Shown: positions 13,301-23,898, numbered from the stretch's first letter. The stretch is DNA of 64,000 nucleotides from Torymus aiolomorphi (GCA_036365515.1 CM070876.1:175597478-175661477); one strand, 5' to 3'. Made by a program: numbers and translations. The notes: generated by a model from the letters alone, not told the origin.

Positions 13301-14153
13301 ATGTATAAACTAAGCTATCAAATTTTTACAAAACATATAAATACATATTTTGCATGCCTACCTAATTCTCGTTTAAATTTAGGCTTTTCATCTTCATCTT
13401 CCTCATCAGTGATACAGTATTTACTTAGTATTGATAATGCTTCATAATGACCTCCTTGTAAAGCATAATGAAACGGAGAACAACTATCTGTATCAAGACA
13501 GAGTGCATCTCCACCATTAGCAAGCAGAAGTTCTAAAATTTTTGTTCTTCCCCATGCTGCAGCTACATGAACTGGCGTCATACCATCAACTGATCTGTTT
13601 ACGCGATGAAAATATTAATCTGATTTTTTTGGGAAAATTGTTTTCGAACTTTACATATTATTAATAATATTATTATATTATTATTTAATATTATGAATAA
13701 TAAATAATCAAAATAAAGTATGAAAGAACAACATAAAATTATTATCAAAAACTCCTTAAGATTTTAAATGTGTTCATGAAATATTTTTAAAATACTATAT
13801 ATATAATCATATTTTGGAGTGATAACACTTACTTAACGTTAGGATTGCCTCCATGCCGTAAAAACAATTTTGTCACTTCTTCTGCAAATGCTACCGAGTC
13901 ATTTCCAATAACTAAATGAAATGGTGTAATGCCATGTAAAGGCATGACTACATTAGGATCGGCTTCTTTCTTTCTCAAAAGAGTTGTCACTTGTCTGCAA
14001 AATTAGTAACAATATAATCAGGCCGTCACTACCTTGGAGCTAAAAAGTCAAAACAGCTTACTTTAAATCATTGTCTTCCAGCCCATCGCACAAGGAAGAT
14101 GCCAAATATAAGTCGCCCTTCTGCTTAGGCGTTGAAATTAACGAAGCACTCAT
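10380..14153 (-). CDS. Ankle1: ANKLE1/LEM-3-type LEM-domain endonuclease
   Basis: Five exons (14153-14062, 13994-13833, 13594-13362, 13203-11355, 11271-10380) join in frame to 1075 residues. Residues about 35-150 are ankyrin repeats (HGITPFHLVIG, VDGMTPVHVAAAWGRTKIL, SPFHYALQGGHYEAL). A long Ser/Thr-rich linker follows. A LEM domain lies at about 800-845 (LDNVTLRERLKNLGEHPGPI). The C-terminus is a GIY-YIG nuclease: NYLLLDPR near 920, FYVGKGKRSRPYAHL near 952, the Glu-bearing AFTREAMMIEVLG, and the closing KAMQILLLEGERQIFP typical of this family. In the family, human ANKLE1 and worm LEM-3 cut branched or bridging DNA during cell division. Domain order and the key G-K-G, R, H and E positions are kept, so the enzyme is probably active. 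The linker is longer than I expect for the vertebrate protein. The start ATG lies in a CpG-poor promoter. Confidence 0.88.
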
Positions 14154-14431
14154 TGTTATCGCTTCCTTTAGCACTTGTTCACCAAACAATTATAAACGAG
14201 AAACTCATGTCTCGCGAGAAATTTCGCTTGTTATAAGCGGAAGTCGACCATTAGTATATTTGACTTTGATTCACCGAGCAGCGGACTTTTTTAAATACAA
14301 AATCACGACCGTGATACAAATACACATAAACGTAAACATTAAGCTAGCCGCTCTGAATGCAACGGTCGAAATCCACATGGCTTCAATTTCAATTCTCATG
14401 CATAGAGTATACTTAGGTATGTATGTGTACA
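14154..14431 (-). promoter_or_regulatory. Presumed promoter and 5' UTR of the ANKLE1-like gene
   Basis: This is the only upstream sequence between the ATG of the ANKLE1-like gene and a MITE at 14432. No TATA box is apparent. Assignment rests on position alone. Confidence 0.4.
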
Positions 14432-14598
14432 CCCATCCTTGAGGGATTCTTGCCGAACGTGCCTCCTCAGTTTCAAAATTCTGGAATCCCGTTGGCCGAT
14501 TCCAATTTAAGGTTAATGGTTACACTCGAATTGTCCAATGAGATTGCAGGATTTTGAAACTGAGCAGGCACATTCGGCAAGAATCCATCAAGGATGGG
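14432..14598. mobile_element. MITE with about 50-bp inverted repeats
   Basis: The left arm 'cccatccttgagggattctt...' (14432-14484) pairs with the right arm '...aagaatccatcaaggatggg' (14548-14598). Both contain the block tttcaaaatt/attttgaaac. The 60-bp core has no coding capacity. It lies about 280 bp upstream of the ANKLE1-like start codon. No clean target duplication was seen. Confidence 0.8.
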
Positions 14599-14599
14599 A

Positions 14600-15048
14600 T
14601 GTATGTTATGAACTGCGTTCACATGGTCGAGTAACGTAATATTTAGGATCGTTCTACAATGATAATTCGAATTTAAGAGATTAATTTCAAAATAAATATC
14701 AAAATAAATAACCATTTGAATAACAAACGTATTCAAACGTATTACTATAAAATAATAATCCCGATAAAGATTTTAACAATAAAATAATGAATTTGTTTAA
14801 TTAATCAGATAAATAATTTTAACTTATTCCGTAAATAAATAGTAAATAATCAATTAACGAATTTACGATAACCCGAATAGAAATAAACTATCCTGAAGAT
14901 AGTTAATAATTGCATTCGTAATTAAATAAATAATAGACGGGCGATCAATAGCGAAATAAACGTGATAACGTTAATTAATAATTGAATTAACAATTAAATA
15001 AAGGAAGCTCGCTCAGGGTGAAAAGCTCTTGTAGGAATTATTTATTCT
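14600..15048. other. AT-rich spacer
   Basis: Rich in aataaat/attaat motifs, with no gene seen. Confidence 0.5.
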
Positions 15049-15210
15049 AGGAAATCTTAGAGCATTATACACTACTGGAGGCAGCCTGTCGTGCTCGAAA
15101 GTGTGGTCGCAGGTACTCTTCCCTATAATATTGCCTGTCTCGAACTGACCACGCTTTTCGAGCACGGCAGGCTGCCTCTAGTAGTATACATGCTCTAAGT
15201 AGAAAATCCT
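15049..15210. mobile_element. MITE with about 60-bp inverted repeats
   Basis: The left arm (about 15049-15110; agagcattatacactactgg, then ggcagcctgtcgtgctcgaa) is matched by the inverted right arm (about 15145-15210; ttcgagcacggcaggctgcc, then tgctct). The core between them is about 35 bp. Non-coding. Confidence 0.8.
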
Positions 15211-15640
15211 CAAGTGGCAGGTGGCTGCAACGGTCGAGGCACTCAAGGACAAGGAGAACGAAGATGTCGGAGTCAACAATTCCCAAAATAACATTGCGCA
15301 ACGCAATTAGCCGTAATGGTCGACCAGCGCCCTTGAAGGACGAGAAGGTCAGAAAACATCAACACCAACTCTCAGCGATAAGCAATTCCATGAATGCATT
15401 AGCGAGCGCGGAATCAATTAGCAAAGAGCTCAAGGGGATCGAACCTTCAGGAATGCGTCAACGGTCGAACCAAGAATGCGTAAACACTTCTTGGAACCAT
15501 TAGGCTAAGGTAAGGATTAACGGACGAACCAGAAATGCGTAAACACTTCTCAGAATCCATTAGTGCCAACGGTCACACAACGTAAACACAAACAATTCCG
15601 AGAAGGAGCTATGGCGCAATGGCGCAACAGCCCAACGGCC
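15211..15640. repeat. Short degenerate tandem repeats
   Basis: The phrase 'aatgcgtaaacacttct' occurs near 15474 and 15533, with flanking 'caacggtcga', 'cggacgaacc' and 'ccattag' repeated at matching spacing (units of roughly 55-60 bp). A related 'ggaatgcgtcaacggtcgaa' lies just before. The short plus-strand frame at 15264 has no recognisable domain. Confidence 0.55.
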
Positions 15641-16140
15641 TGAGTCATCGTCAACAACCAATCACGGACTAGCGGCATCCCACGTCACTGGAGGGAGGCG
15701 GCCCGTCACCCGCTGCTCATCGCTCTCGACCCTATTTTCAGGTCTAAGGTCCCTCCACCGCCGCTCTCTCTACTTCAGAGTGGGGGAGGCCTCTGAGGCA
15801 ACTTGGCGTTCTACAGCCTCTACACAATACTGCCTCCCACTACCAACCTGAAGCTCCACCCACGATCCAGAATATAAATTGGGCCATACCGCCGGCATCG
15901 AGTGAGTCGCTACCGAGCACATGAGACGCTTCGTAGCTTTGCCCAGTTGCACTAGTGCAAGTACCCTGACCACGTCGTAGTGTCAGTCACCAAGGCCCAA
16001 GTCATTCTACGCATTTTGCAATTGTATAGAATCACGGTCAAAAATCTATCTGTTTGTTGAAGTTCATAAAGTATTTAATTAATTTAATAAACCTCAAGTT
16101 AAAGTTATTTCTCTCGAGTTCGAGTTTTATTTAAAACTTC
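15641..16140 (+). mobile_element. Possible solo LTR
   Basis: The stretch has LTR-like layout: GC-rich upstream part, TATA-like 'tataaat' at about 15873, then a polyadenylation signal 'aataaa' at about 16087 followed by a T-rich segment. No second copy, primer-binding site, polypurine tract or target duplication was identified, so a cellular promoter or another repeat is also possible. Confidence 0.3.
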
Positions 16141-16388
16141 CCGCGACTCCTTGCGCTTCAGCGCTTAATTGAGCAAACATTCCCACATCCTGATTGGTCA
16201 ACTTGGCGACCATTGCAGAAGTGCCTTTCTGCTCGCAGACCCCGCTCGGGTTATAAGAGTATACATACGTGCGCCGTGCGCGGCCTGTGCGCATGCGAAC
16301 GCCGGATGGAGACGATCTGACACTGACTATCTGTCGGTAATCAAGGTGTCTGTAATGCGTTCCATTTATAATATTTATCATCACGATA
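16141..16388. other. GC-richer non-coding stretch
   Basis: CpG-rich (gtgcgccgtgcgcggcctg), with no gene recognised. Confidence 0.35.
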
Positions 16389-16641
16389 TTTACGGCCTTT
16401 CTTCAATATACGTTCAATGTAACATCTAAGGGCTCGGACACTTAAAAAGGAACAGATAAAAAGAACAAGAATTACATGGGTCTCTATATCTATATATATA
16501 TGAGGAACAGCGAGATACAGAAAAAAAAAGATGTATATATAGATATAGAAACCCATGTAATTCTCGTTCTTTTTATCTGTTCCTGCCCTAACACATCACA
16601 CATGTTACGTATTGAACGCATATTGAAGAAAGGCCGTTATA
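16389..16641. mobile_element. Palindrome nested inside a palindrome
   Basis: The outer arms 16389-16425 (acggcctttcttcaatatac...) and 16602-16641 (...atattgaagaaaggccgt) are inverted copies of each other. Between them lies a complete 165-bp palindromic element, 16426-16590, beginning ctaagggctcggacac and ending tgttcctgcccta, of the same family as the one split at 1157-2340. Confidence 0.8.
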
Positions 16642-17129
16642 AAATTTAAAGTGATTATAAAATTATATTATTTAGATAGAATGACGTTAAAAAAATTCTT
16701 GAAACGGACATAGAAGGTAGGTATCAAGGAGCGCGGGAGCGCTCCGAAGACAAGTATCTGTCCAATGTAGAAAAGCCTGAGGGACGACCGTGCTTCATAT
16801 ACATTGAAATGGGTGCATGAGAATTTCACTAATTTTTTACGTCTTTACATTATGTTTTATTCTAATATCTTTTATATCAATGGATAGCTGCTTTGATATA
16901 CTACATGAAATTTTTATACAACATTAATATATTCTACGAGTATTCGAATGTTTATAAAGCTTAAAAAGTATTTCAGGACCGTGTAATAAATTTTTGAAAA
17001 ACTTTTTTTCGAAAATCGCAATGTATTCATTCAATGAACCAAGTTGAGTTACGTTTTCTCGACTTAAGAAAACTTATAGCGAGAAAATTGTTCCTCTTGA
17101 GTCAAGGAAGTTTTCTAAAAAAGTTTTAG
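16642..17129. other. AT-rich non-coding stretch
   Basis: No gene or recognised repeat. Confidence 0.4.
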
Positions 17130-18410
17130 ACGTCTATAGTGATTGTCTAACAAAAGTAATAGCGATTTCAAAATTCCGAAAATGCTCCGCTCGGCGCTCG
17201 GTCCCGCCGGCCGAGAAAAAACTATGAGATGCATAGCACCAACAGATGAAACCTTATATTTCCCCCCAAGAAGATACAAAAAAAAGAAACAAGTTGACCG
17301 ACCACGGAAAGACGCCAGGATGAAACCAATTGTGATCGATGTGTCATGTTGTTGCGAATAAAAAACCCTAATGACATTTTTTCGTCCCAATGGTCAGTAA
17401 TGTGTTATTAACAAAAAACTTGTAAAATTATAATAATTTTAAAAATCGATGCTTCAACCATTTTTTTAGGTAAATAAATTGGGCAAAAATAAAAACTTTT
17501 TGACTCTTGTTATATTTTTGAAAAACGCTTCGTTTTCAAAATACAAGCGATTTAAAGTTGAAAAATTAACAAATCACAACATTTCCGGGAAATTTTGTCG
17601 GCTTCTACTGGTAATTTTTAAATTATTTTTTTAGAAATTACTCGTAAAAACTTCGACTTTTAGGGTATATTTTTTTATCCTGGCGTATTTTTTTATTTCC
17701 TTCTGAAATTTGCAATTGAAAAACTCAATTTATCACTTCATCACGAGTGGGTGCATAGCTGGACAACAAAACATCTGTTTGTCGACCATTTTTTTTTTAG
17801 ATTAATTAGGCGAAAATAAACACTTCTTGACTCTTATCATTTTTTTAAAAAATGCTTTGTTTCCAAGTTACGAGCGATTTAAAGTCGAAAAATGACTGTA
17901 CACATAAATAGCTTGTTTCAGTACCAAGGATGCAACGCAGCTTACGTGGACATCGATTACCGATCTTGTGTCAAATTTCGATCTCTACGACGTTTATTTA
18001 AGACTTTTTTCGAATATCTCTTGTCGTTTTCGAGTTATAAGCAAAAAACGTTTTGGTGGGTGCACCGATCCACCAAGGCTTTTGTTATGTATTTCGATCC
18101 CCTCAATCTAAATCTGGGAGGTGTTTTGCACTAAAGTCGTCGAGAAATTATTGATTAACAAAGTTGGGACCATTCTTGGGTTTAAAAATTTTCAGGCTAT
18201 TCACCGTCAGTTTCTATAAGAGAAGTTCTTTTGTGATTTTCGAGAAAATTCTCAAAAAATCGCATTTTTCAGGAATTTTTAAATTTTTGAGAATTTTTGA
18301 GAATTTCTTTCTTGGAAACTACGCGTCTGGCGAAAAATCGACAAAGGAAATTTTTCACTCAAAAAATGACCGAGAATATTGTATATAATAAAATATAATA
18401 GCCTGGAAAT
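17130..18410. repeat. Unclassified repeat-like block with internal duplication
   Basis: A diverged internal repeat is visible. The stretch 17490-17570 (gactcttgttat...cgcttcgttttc...gcgatttaaagttgaaaaat) recurs at 17828-17893 (gactcttatcat...tgctttgtttcc...gcgatttaaagtcgaaaaat), about 335 bp apart. Short frames at 17143 and 17892 lack recognisable domains. I suspect an old transposon body but cannot name it. Confidence 0.4.
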
Positions 18411-18900
18411 TTTTAAAACAAAAATACATTATTTTTTAAATTTGTTTATAACAATGGTGTTAATAAATAATTCCTCGTCTACTTTAGCGCAAAATACCTT
18501 GTAGATACGGATTCAAGGGGTTAAAATTCATAAGAAAAACCTTGGTGGCACCGTGGACCTCTGAGTCTCATGGCCCGGAGAGTACGAAAGGAATCGGGAA
18601 GCGGTGCTTGCGTGCTTAAAACTTTCTCTTTCACCGTAACAAAGACCATTAGAGTTGTATACCTAATATGCGTTCTTTTAAGGATCAGTCCAATCCGTTT
18701 ACTACCCTCAGACTCGGAGGAGTACTAGTCATTCTAAGTTTGTACTCCGAACTAAACGGTTCACGCCAAATTTTTTACTCTCTTCACTTTCTGTTCCAAC
18801 TTTAAGCGAAAAATTCAAAAATACTCATCATGAAAGCCGACAAATGTATTTCCACATCGAGCGCCGCTGTAGCAAAAATCTATGTCGGCAGAACGCGCAT
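18411..18900. other. Non-coding, unassigned
   Basis: No gene, RNA or repeat recognised. Confidence 0.35.
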
Positions 18901-18924
18901 CGAAAGCGTCTGCCAAAAGCGGCG

Positions 18925-19001
18925 TTTGACTTAGTTGGTAAGGCGCTTGCCTTCGGAAATAAACGTCGCTTAGAGATGTGGGTTCGAATCCCCATCGGTC
19001 C
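18925..19001 (+). pseudogene. tRNA-like relic or tRNA-derived SINE head
   Basis: It carries an A-box-like 'tgacttagttgg' and, about 50 nt on, a perfect B box 'ggttcgaatcc'. The acceptor arms do not pair and the anticodon arm is poor, so it is not a functional tRNA gene. The tail shows no obvious LINE-type end. Confidence 0.45.
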
Positions 19002-19109
19002 GAATTTTTCGGGAGTACTTTCAAAAAGGTGTCTCCCGAATTTTTCGGCAGCGAAGATTCGAATCTATATTCTCCCGTATTGTGCGTGAGGTTCTCGATA
19101 CGACCTGTG

Positions 19110-19522
19110 CAGTGATGTGGATTGACCGGTCAAACAAAATTTTCTGACTTGACGGTCACTTTGACAAAAAGTTGACCGTCATTGACAGTCAGAATTTACA
19201 ACCCTTGAATGTAAAAATTACCGTCAGTGAGCTTTCTGACCGGTCATTGGTCAGAAAGTTTAAAATAATAAAAAAACGATCAAAACTTTGATAAAACAGT
19301 TTATTCTATCATATGTTTTATAGAGCAGTCTTTTCGTGCAAAACAGTCTATATTAAATAATAAGACAGGGATGAGTTCTATGCTCTATACTCTATATAGA
19401 TGTAGGTTTGACTGTCACGCAGAAGTGTGACCGGTCAGGGTCAATTGTCAGTCAAAATTTTTTTTGTCAGGTCAGGGTCATGACGGTCAATTGACCGGTC
19501 AATTGACCAGCTCACATCACTG
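19110..19522. mobile_element. hAT-like MITE with perfect 8-bp target duplication
   Basis: The 413-bp element starts 'cagtgatgtgg' and ends 'cacatcactg'. It is flanked on both sides by the identical octamer GACCTGTG (19102-19109 and 19523-19530). The 8-bp duplication and CAGTG-type ends fit the hAT superfamily. Its body is unusually rich in TTGACCGGTCAA-type palindromes and in tgacngtca motifs in both orientations. It has no ORF for a transposase. Confidence 0.9.
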
Positions 19523-19585
19523 GACCTGTGATAGGCTGGTGAGCTAGATGCGCTGAGGGTCAGTACGGGGACCTTGCCTAATCTG

Positions 19586-19608
19586 AAACACACACACACA
19601 CACACACA
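19586..19608. repeat. (CA)n microsatellite
   Basis: Short pure CA run. Confidence 0.9.
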
Positions 19609-19649
19609 TATCTCCCTATATTATATAGTTGTTTCAAAAATTCTGACCG

Positions 19650-19892
19650 ATTAGCCCCCCCTCGCCCCCCTTCAATTTCCCCCCTCAGCCCCCTCAATAC
19701 ACCGTTGAAATCCGCCTCTATCTATGAGTTTTAGAATCTTCAAAGGCCCCTCAATTCCCCCCTCGCCCTCCCCTCGTCACCTCAATTTTCCCCTCATGGC
19801 CCCTTAATAGCCCCCTCAATAGCCCCCTCAATGCTCCGCCTCAATGGCCCCCCTCAATGCCCCACCCTCAATGCCCCCCCCTTAATGGCCTC
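19650..19892. repeat. C-rich minisatellite
   Basis: Degenerate units around 'gccccctcaat' repeat through the stretch, with most units 10-20 bp long. Confidence 0.8.
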
Positions 19893-19896
19893 CCAG

Positions 19897-20372
19897 TAGA
19901 GACGTAAAAACAGAGTCGGTGAGACAGAGACGTAGACATAGAAAGTAAGGCCAGAGGCGTAGAGACATAGACATAGAGACAGAGACGTGAAGACAGAAAC
20001 GTAAAGTCAAAGACCGATAGATAGAGACAGAGGCGTACACACAGACACGTAGAGACTGAGTCAGAGACAGAGATGTACAGACAGAGACGTAGAGAAAGAG
20101 GCGTAGACACAAAGACGTAGAGACTGAGTCAGAGACATAGAGACAGAGGCGTAGAGACATAGACATAGAGACTGAGACGTGGAGACAGAAACATAAAGTC
20201 AAAGACCGATAGATAGAGACAGAGGTGTACACACAGATACGTAGAGACTGAGTCAGAGACAGATACGTACAGACAGAGACGTAGAGAAAGAGGCGTAGAC
20301 ACAAAGACGTAGAGACTGAGTCAGAGACGTAGAGACAGAGACGTAGAAACAGAAACGTAGAGACAGAGACAT
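19897..20372. repeat. AGAGAC-type minisatellite with higher-order period
   Basis: Degenerate units of 'gtagagacagagac' are arranged in a higher-order block. The segment 19997-20155 (cagaaacgtaaagtcaaagac, agatagagacagagg, cgtagagactgagtcagag) recurs at 20185-20330, about 187 bp later, with few changes. The opposite strand reads as a Ser/Leu/Tyr/Val pseudo-protein, which is an artefact. It lies directly 5' of the Penelope-like element. Confidence 0.85.
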
Positions 20373-20425
20373 CAAAACAATCCAAAATCAGGGAAAGAAT
20401 TGTATCAAATCTAAGAACAGCGTTT

Positions 20426-21907
20426 ATGAAACAAAAACATGAAAAGCCACAAGAAAAAATGTTTAAAAGGAAATTAACTAATACAAAAAAGTTTATTAAA
20501 AATAATCCAGATATATGGTTTACAACTTCTGACAAGGGAAATGTCACCGTCTGCTTAAGCAAGACTGAATACAACTCAAAAATGCACTTGTTACTATCTG
20601 ACACAACTGTTTACGAAAATATTTCTTAAGAACTTAAATAATAATAACTATTTGCACACAAAGTTTCATAATAACTCTCTCTCTTGTTCAAATACTACAC
20701 TGGCAAAATGTTACGGTCTTCCAAAAATACATAAAAAAGATATACCATTCCGTCCCATAATCTCATTAGTCAATAGTCCGAGCCACTTTTTAGCTAAAAT
20801 TATTTACAATGAAATCAAATCGTCCATAAAAATCCCAGAGTCGCATATCGACAACAGTTTTCATTTGAAACAAAAATTAAATTCAGTTATCATACCAGAT
20901 GACTATGTATTACTCTCTTTAGACGTTATTTCTCTATTTACAAACATTCCACTACAACTAGTATTAGACAGTATAGATCGAAGATTTGATTCCATACATA
21001 ATAGATGCAAAATCCCATTCAACGAAATTATTACATGTATAAAATTTCTATTTTCGAATACCTTTTTTTCTTTCAATAACAAATTTTATAGACAAATTGA
21101 TGGTACACCTATGGGTTCCCCGATATTGCCATTATTTGCAGATATTGTGATGGAGGATTTGGAAACTGACTGTCTAAAAATTTTGAAAGAAAACCATGAT
21201 ATTCTTCCACTTTTTTATTTCCGCTACGTTGATGACACGATTATGTGTATCGACAAAAAACATATCAATACCGTAATAAATACGTTCAATTCCTATAATA
21301 ACAAGTTACAATTTACTTATGAATTAGAACAGGACAAAAAACGCTTTCCGGCAGACTTATTAATTATCATTCCTATCATCCACCACAACAGAAGATCAAT
21401 ATTGTGTACAACCTTGTTGACAGAGCAATTTTATTATCAAATAAAAAATTTCATAGGAAAAATCTAAATATTGTTACTACATTACTCAAAAATAATAATT
21501 ACCTTCGGAGATTCATCAAACAATATGCATACAAAACATTTTACAAAATTAAATATGAGAACAACCAAAAAGACAATATTGTACAAAACGAATTTGTATC
21601 CCATATTTCATTACCGTTCAATGACATTTTTGAAAAAATTGTAACCATTCTCAAACCTTATAACTTCCGTGTTTTGCCTCTTGTTAATAAGAGTCTAAGT
21701 TCTGTAATAAAATTAGGTAAAGACCCTACAAAAAAGTGGGATAAGACCAACGTAGTTTATAAGTTCTTTTGTAAATCGTGTCCTGCGTCATATGTAGGAG
21801 AAACTAAACGTACAATAAAAATCAGAATTAACGAACATCAAAAAAATAACAACATAGAATCAGTAGTTCCACAACATAGGAATAAATTTCTCCATGATTT
21901 TGACTGA
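20426..21907 (+). pseudogene. Penelope RT plus GIY-YIG ORF, broken
   Basis: The first break is a stop at 20627-20629 with continuation in another frame from 20640. The second is near 21350, where the palm after ELEQDKKRF jumps directly into GRLINYHSYHPPQQ in a different frame. From family knowledge the segment carrying the FLD motif is missing, roughly 40 residues. The third is the TGA at 21905-21907 within HDFD*DNTKILDQE, where related elements have Trp, after which the frame stays open to about 22060. The stretch read after 21350 in the original frame is meaningless. Confidence 0.85.
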
Positions 21908-22309
21908 GACAATACCAAAATTCTAGATCAGGAAGCTAATTACAAAAAACGTATATTGTCAGAAATGATCCACATTAAGTGCAACAGTAATAACATAAAT
22001 AAGAAAGAAGACGTTAAATTTTTTAATTACGTCTTATTTTCCTTTATTGAGACTTTTAAATTAAATTTGTTGTCGTTTGATTTTTCTTTCTATATGTATC
22101 TGCATTTTGTTTGTAAACACAGACACCAACCCTTTACTGTGTATACTATAAATACTAACCAATCTCATGTTTTGCGTTAACATCGACTTCATGTGTACTA
22201 CGTAACACACGTTATAATTTAAGGTATTAATTATTGTATTACGCGAGTGTTTTTAGTTTCTATTAATTACATTGTATTAATTGTTTTTTCTGTTTAATAA
22301 AAAATTGTA

Positions 22310-22350
22310 GCCTGAAGAGGTTGGCAGACCAAGCCAACGAAACGTTGCCT
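22310..22350 (+). ncRNA. Hammerhead-ribozyme-like core at the Penelope 3' end
   Basis: The conserved box CTGAAGA (22312-22318) is followed by a stem GTTGGC/GCCAAC enclosing AGACCAA, then GAAAC (22339-22343). This is the CUGANGA-stem II-GAAA layout of hammerhead ribozymes, which are known from Penelope-like element termini. Stems I and III with the cleavage site were not identified, so activity is unproven. Confidence 0.5.
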
Positions 22351-22369
22351 TTTCTAATGAAATCGTTGA

Positions 22370-23770
22370 ATTTTTTTATTTCTAATCCTCACCTCCGTCA
22401 GATCGACTTAACTCACTAGCTTCTTGGAATATATTATGAATTGTTTGAGTAAACCTTAATTAACTACATGAGTACATGCTGTGGATGTTGAAATAAACTG
22501 AGTCACACACATAAGTAAAGTTAAATTCATTGTATATTGTATAAAATATAATAGCGCACAATAATTACAATTCTTACAATTTTAGGTTCAATATATCTGT
22601 ATAATAATTACTTATTTCATTAACAGTCTGTAGTTTAAGTTAACTTGAGTTTAACAATTTTATATTATTTTAATCAATTTGTGTAACTACTAAAAGGAAA
22701 ATGTTTAGTATCACAATGTTAACGCTAGTTTTACAAGAGAATTACAATCTGAGTTTTATGAAGATTTTGAGTGTTCAATAATTAAATAGTTGAGTTTTGA
22801 CATCTTGTTGTGTGTACGCAACGTGAGTTATAATTAATAATCATGGTGTTGAATTGAATAGAAATCTCTCACTAGAGATAACTGACCTGGTGAGATATGA
22901 GTTCGTTGCTGTATTAGAGATGAGTTTGACCACTGTTGAATGCGGAGTTTTGTCAAAAACTTTCTCCTCGGTTCACGTACAATGAAGCTGATTAAATACA
23001 AAATAGCAAACAAATGTTATTGATTTGATGCATGTGGGAATTACTGGCAATCAAATGGTAATGCAGCTCCTGTGCCAACACGTGGTTGGTAACCCAACCT
23101 CGTGTAGAGTGAGTTTTGCTACCTTGCAGCCGAAGCGATTCTACTAATCGTTGATGCACTTTAAGTTGATGTGGGAACGATGGTGAGAAGTGCAGGTGAG
23201 CGTGTCCTATGTCAATGAGTAGAGCCAGTGAATATAAGTTGAGTGTGACCGATGAAAATTGCAGTAGCTGACACTGAGAAATGGTACCTCGCGGCGAGCT
23301 GATTGCAGAGAGCGAGGCCTTGACCTCGCTTCCGCCTTCTCACCTCGTGCTATCACTGGGGCGCGTATCAAGTTGGCATCTCTACCATTTACTTATGGGA
23401 GAGAGAGAGAGAGAGAGATAGAGAGAGGACTTTTTGTAATAATTTTATGAGATCTTGGTATGTAAAATTATTATAGAAAAGGATACCTCTAAAAAATGCG
23501 CCTTTCTGTCTACCTCCTGAGTGGCGTGGAAAAGATAGACAACACATTCATTTTTAAATTAACAATGTATATACATTGTTTAATGTTTCACCGCGTTTTA
23601 TAATGTCCCAAAAATGTTAATACATAATTTAAGTTTCCTTTTATAATTAAGTTCTTTGACTAACAACACTATTTTGTAAATAAAATAATTTTTTTATAAA
23701 ATAAAATATTAATGAGTACATTGATTTTCGTAGGATGCTTTGAAATTTCAAATCAAATCGTTGATAGTCA
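22370..23770. other. Unassigned stretch
   Basis: No gene recognised. 23160-23390 is less AT-rich, and a short (GA)n run lies at 23400-23428. Possibly old repeat. Confidence 0.35.
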
Positions 23771-23792
23771 ACGTCGGGGGTTGACGAGCGAA

Positions 23793-23812
23793 GCGAGTAG
23801 GGGGGTACCCCC
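23793..23812. repeat. GC palindrome next to a (TA)n array
   Basis: The perfect palindrome TAGGGGGGTACCCCCCTA follows 'gacgagcgaagcgag' and directly abuts the TA array. Confidence 0.8.
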
Positions 23813-23815
23813 CTA

Positions 23816-23816
<1 letters not shown>

Positions 23817-23895
<79 letters not shown>
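23817..23895. repeat. (TA)n microsatellite, about 79 bp
   Basis: Pure TA run. Confidence 0.97.

Positions 23896-23898
<3 letters not shown>

Larger units (their letters stand above)
20400..22360 (+). mobile_element. Penelope-like retroelement, decayed
   Basis: Three reading-frame pieces (20426-20629, 20652-about 21350, and about 21352-21907) make a Penelope-type reverse transcriptase followed by a GIY-YIG endonuclease. Motifs seen: FTTSDKGNVTVC, CYGLPKIHK, FRPIISLVNSPSH, YVLLSLDVISLFTNIP, DGTPMGSPILPLFADI, the YVDD catalytic box, LVDRAILLS, and the nuclease core VYKFFCKSCPASYVGETKRTIKIRINEH. The 3' end carries a hammerhead-like core. It is inactive: the frame is broken after YENIS, a deletion and frame change sit near 21352, and a TGA interrupts the C-terminus at 21905. 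Confidence 0.92.

Noticed and set aside
18925..19001. Functional tRNA gene
   Set aside because: The B box is perfect, but the rest of the cloverleaf fails.
19868..20604. 240-residue minus-strand frame rich in Ser, Leu, Tyr and Val
   Set aside because: It reads through the AGAGAC minisatellite and the antisense of the Penelope element. Periodicity comes from the repeat.
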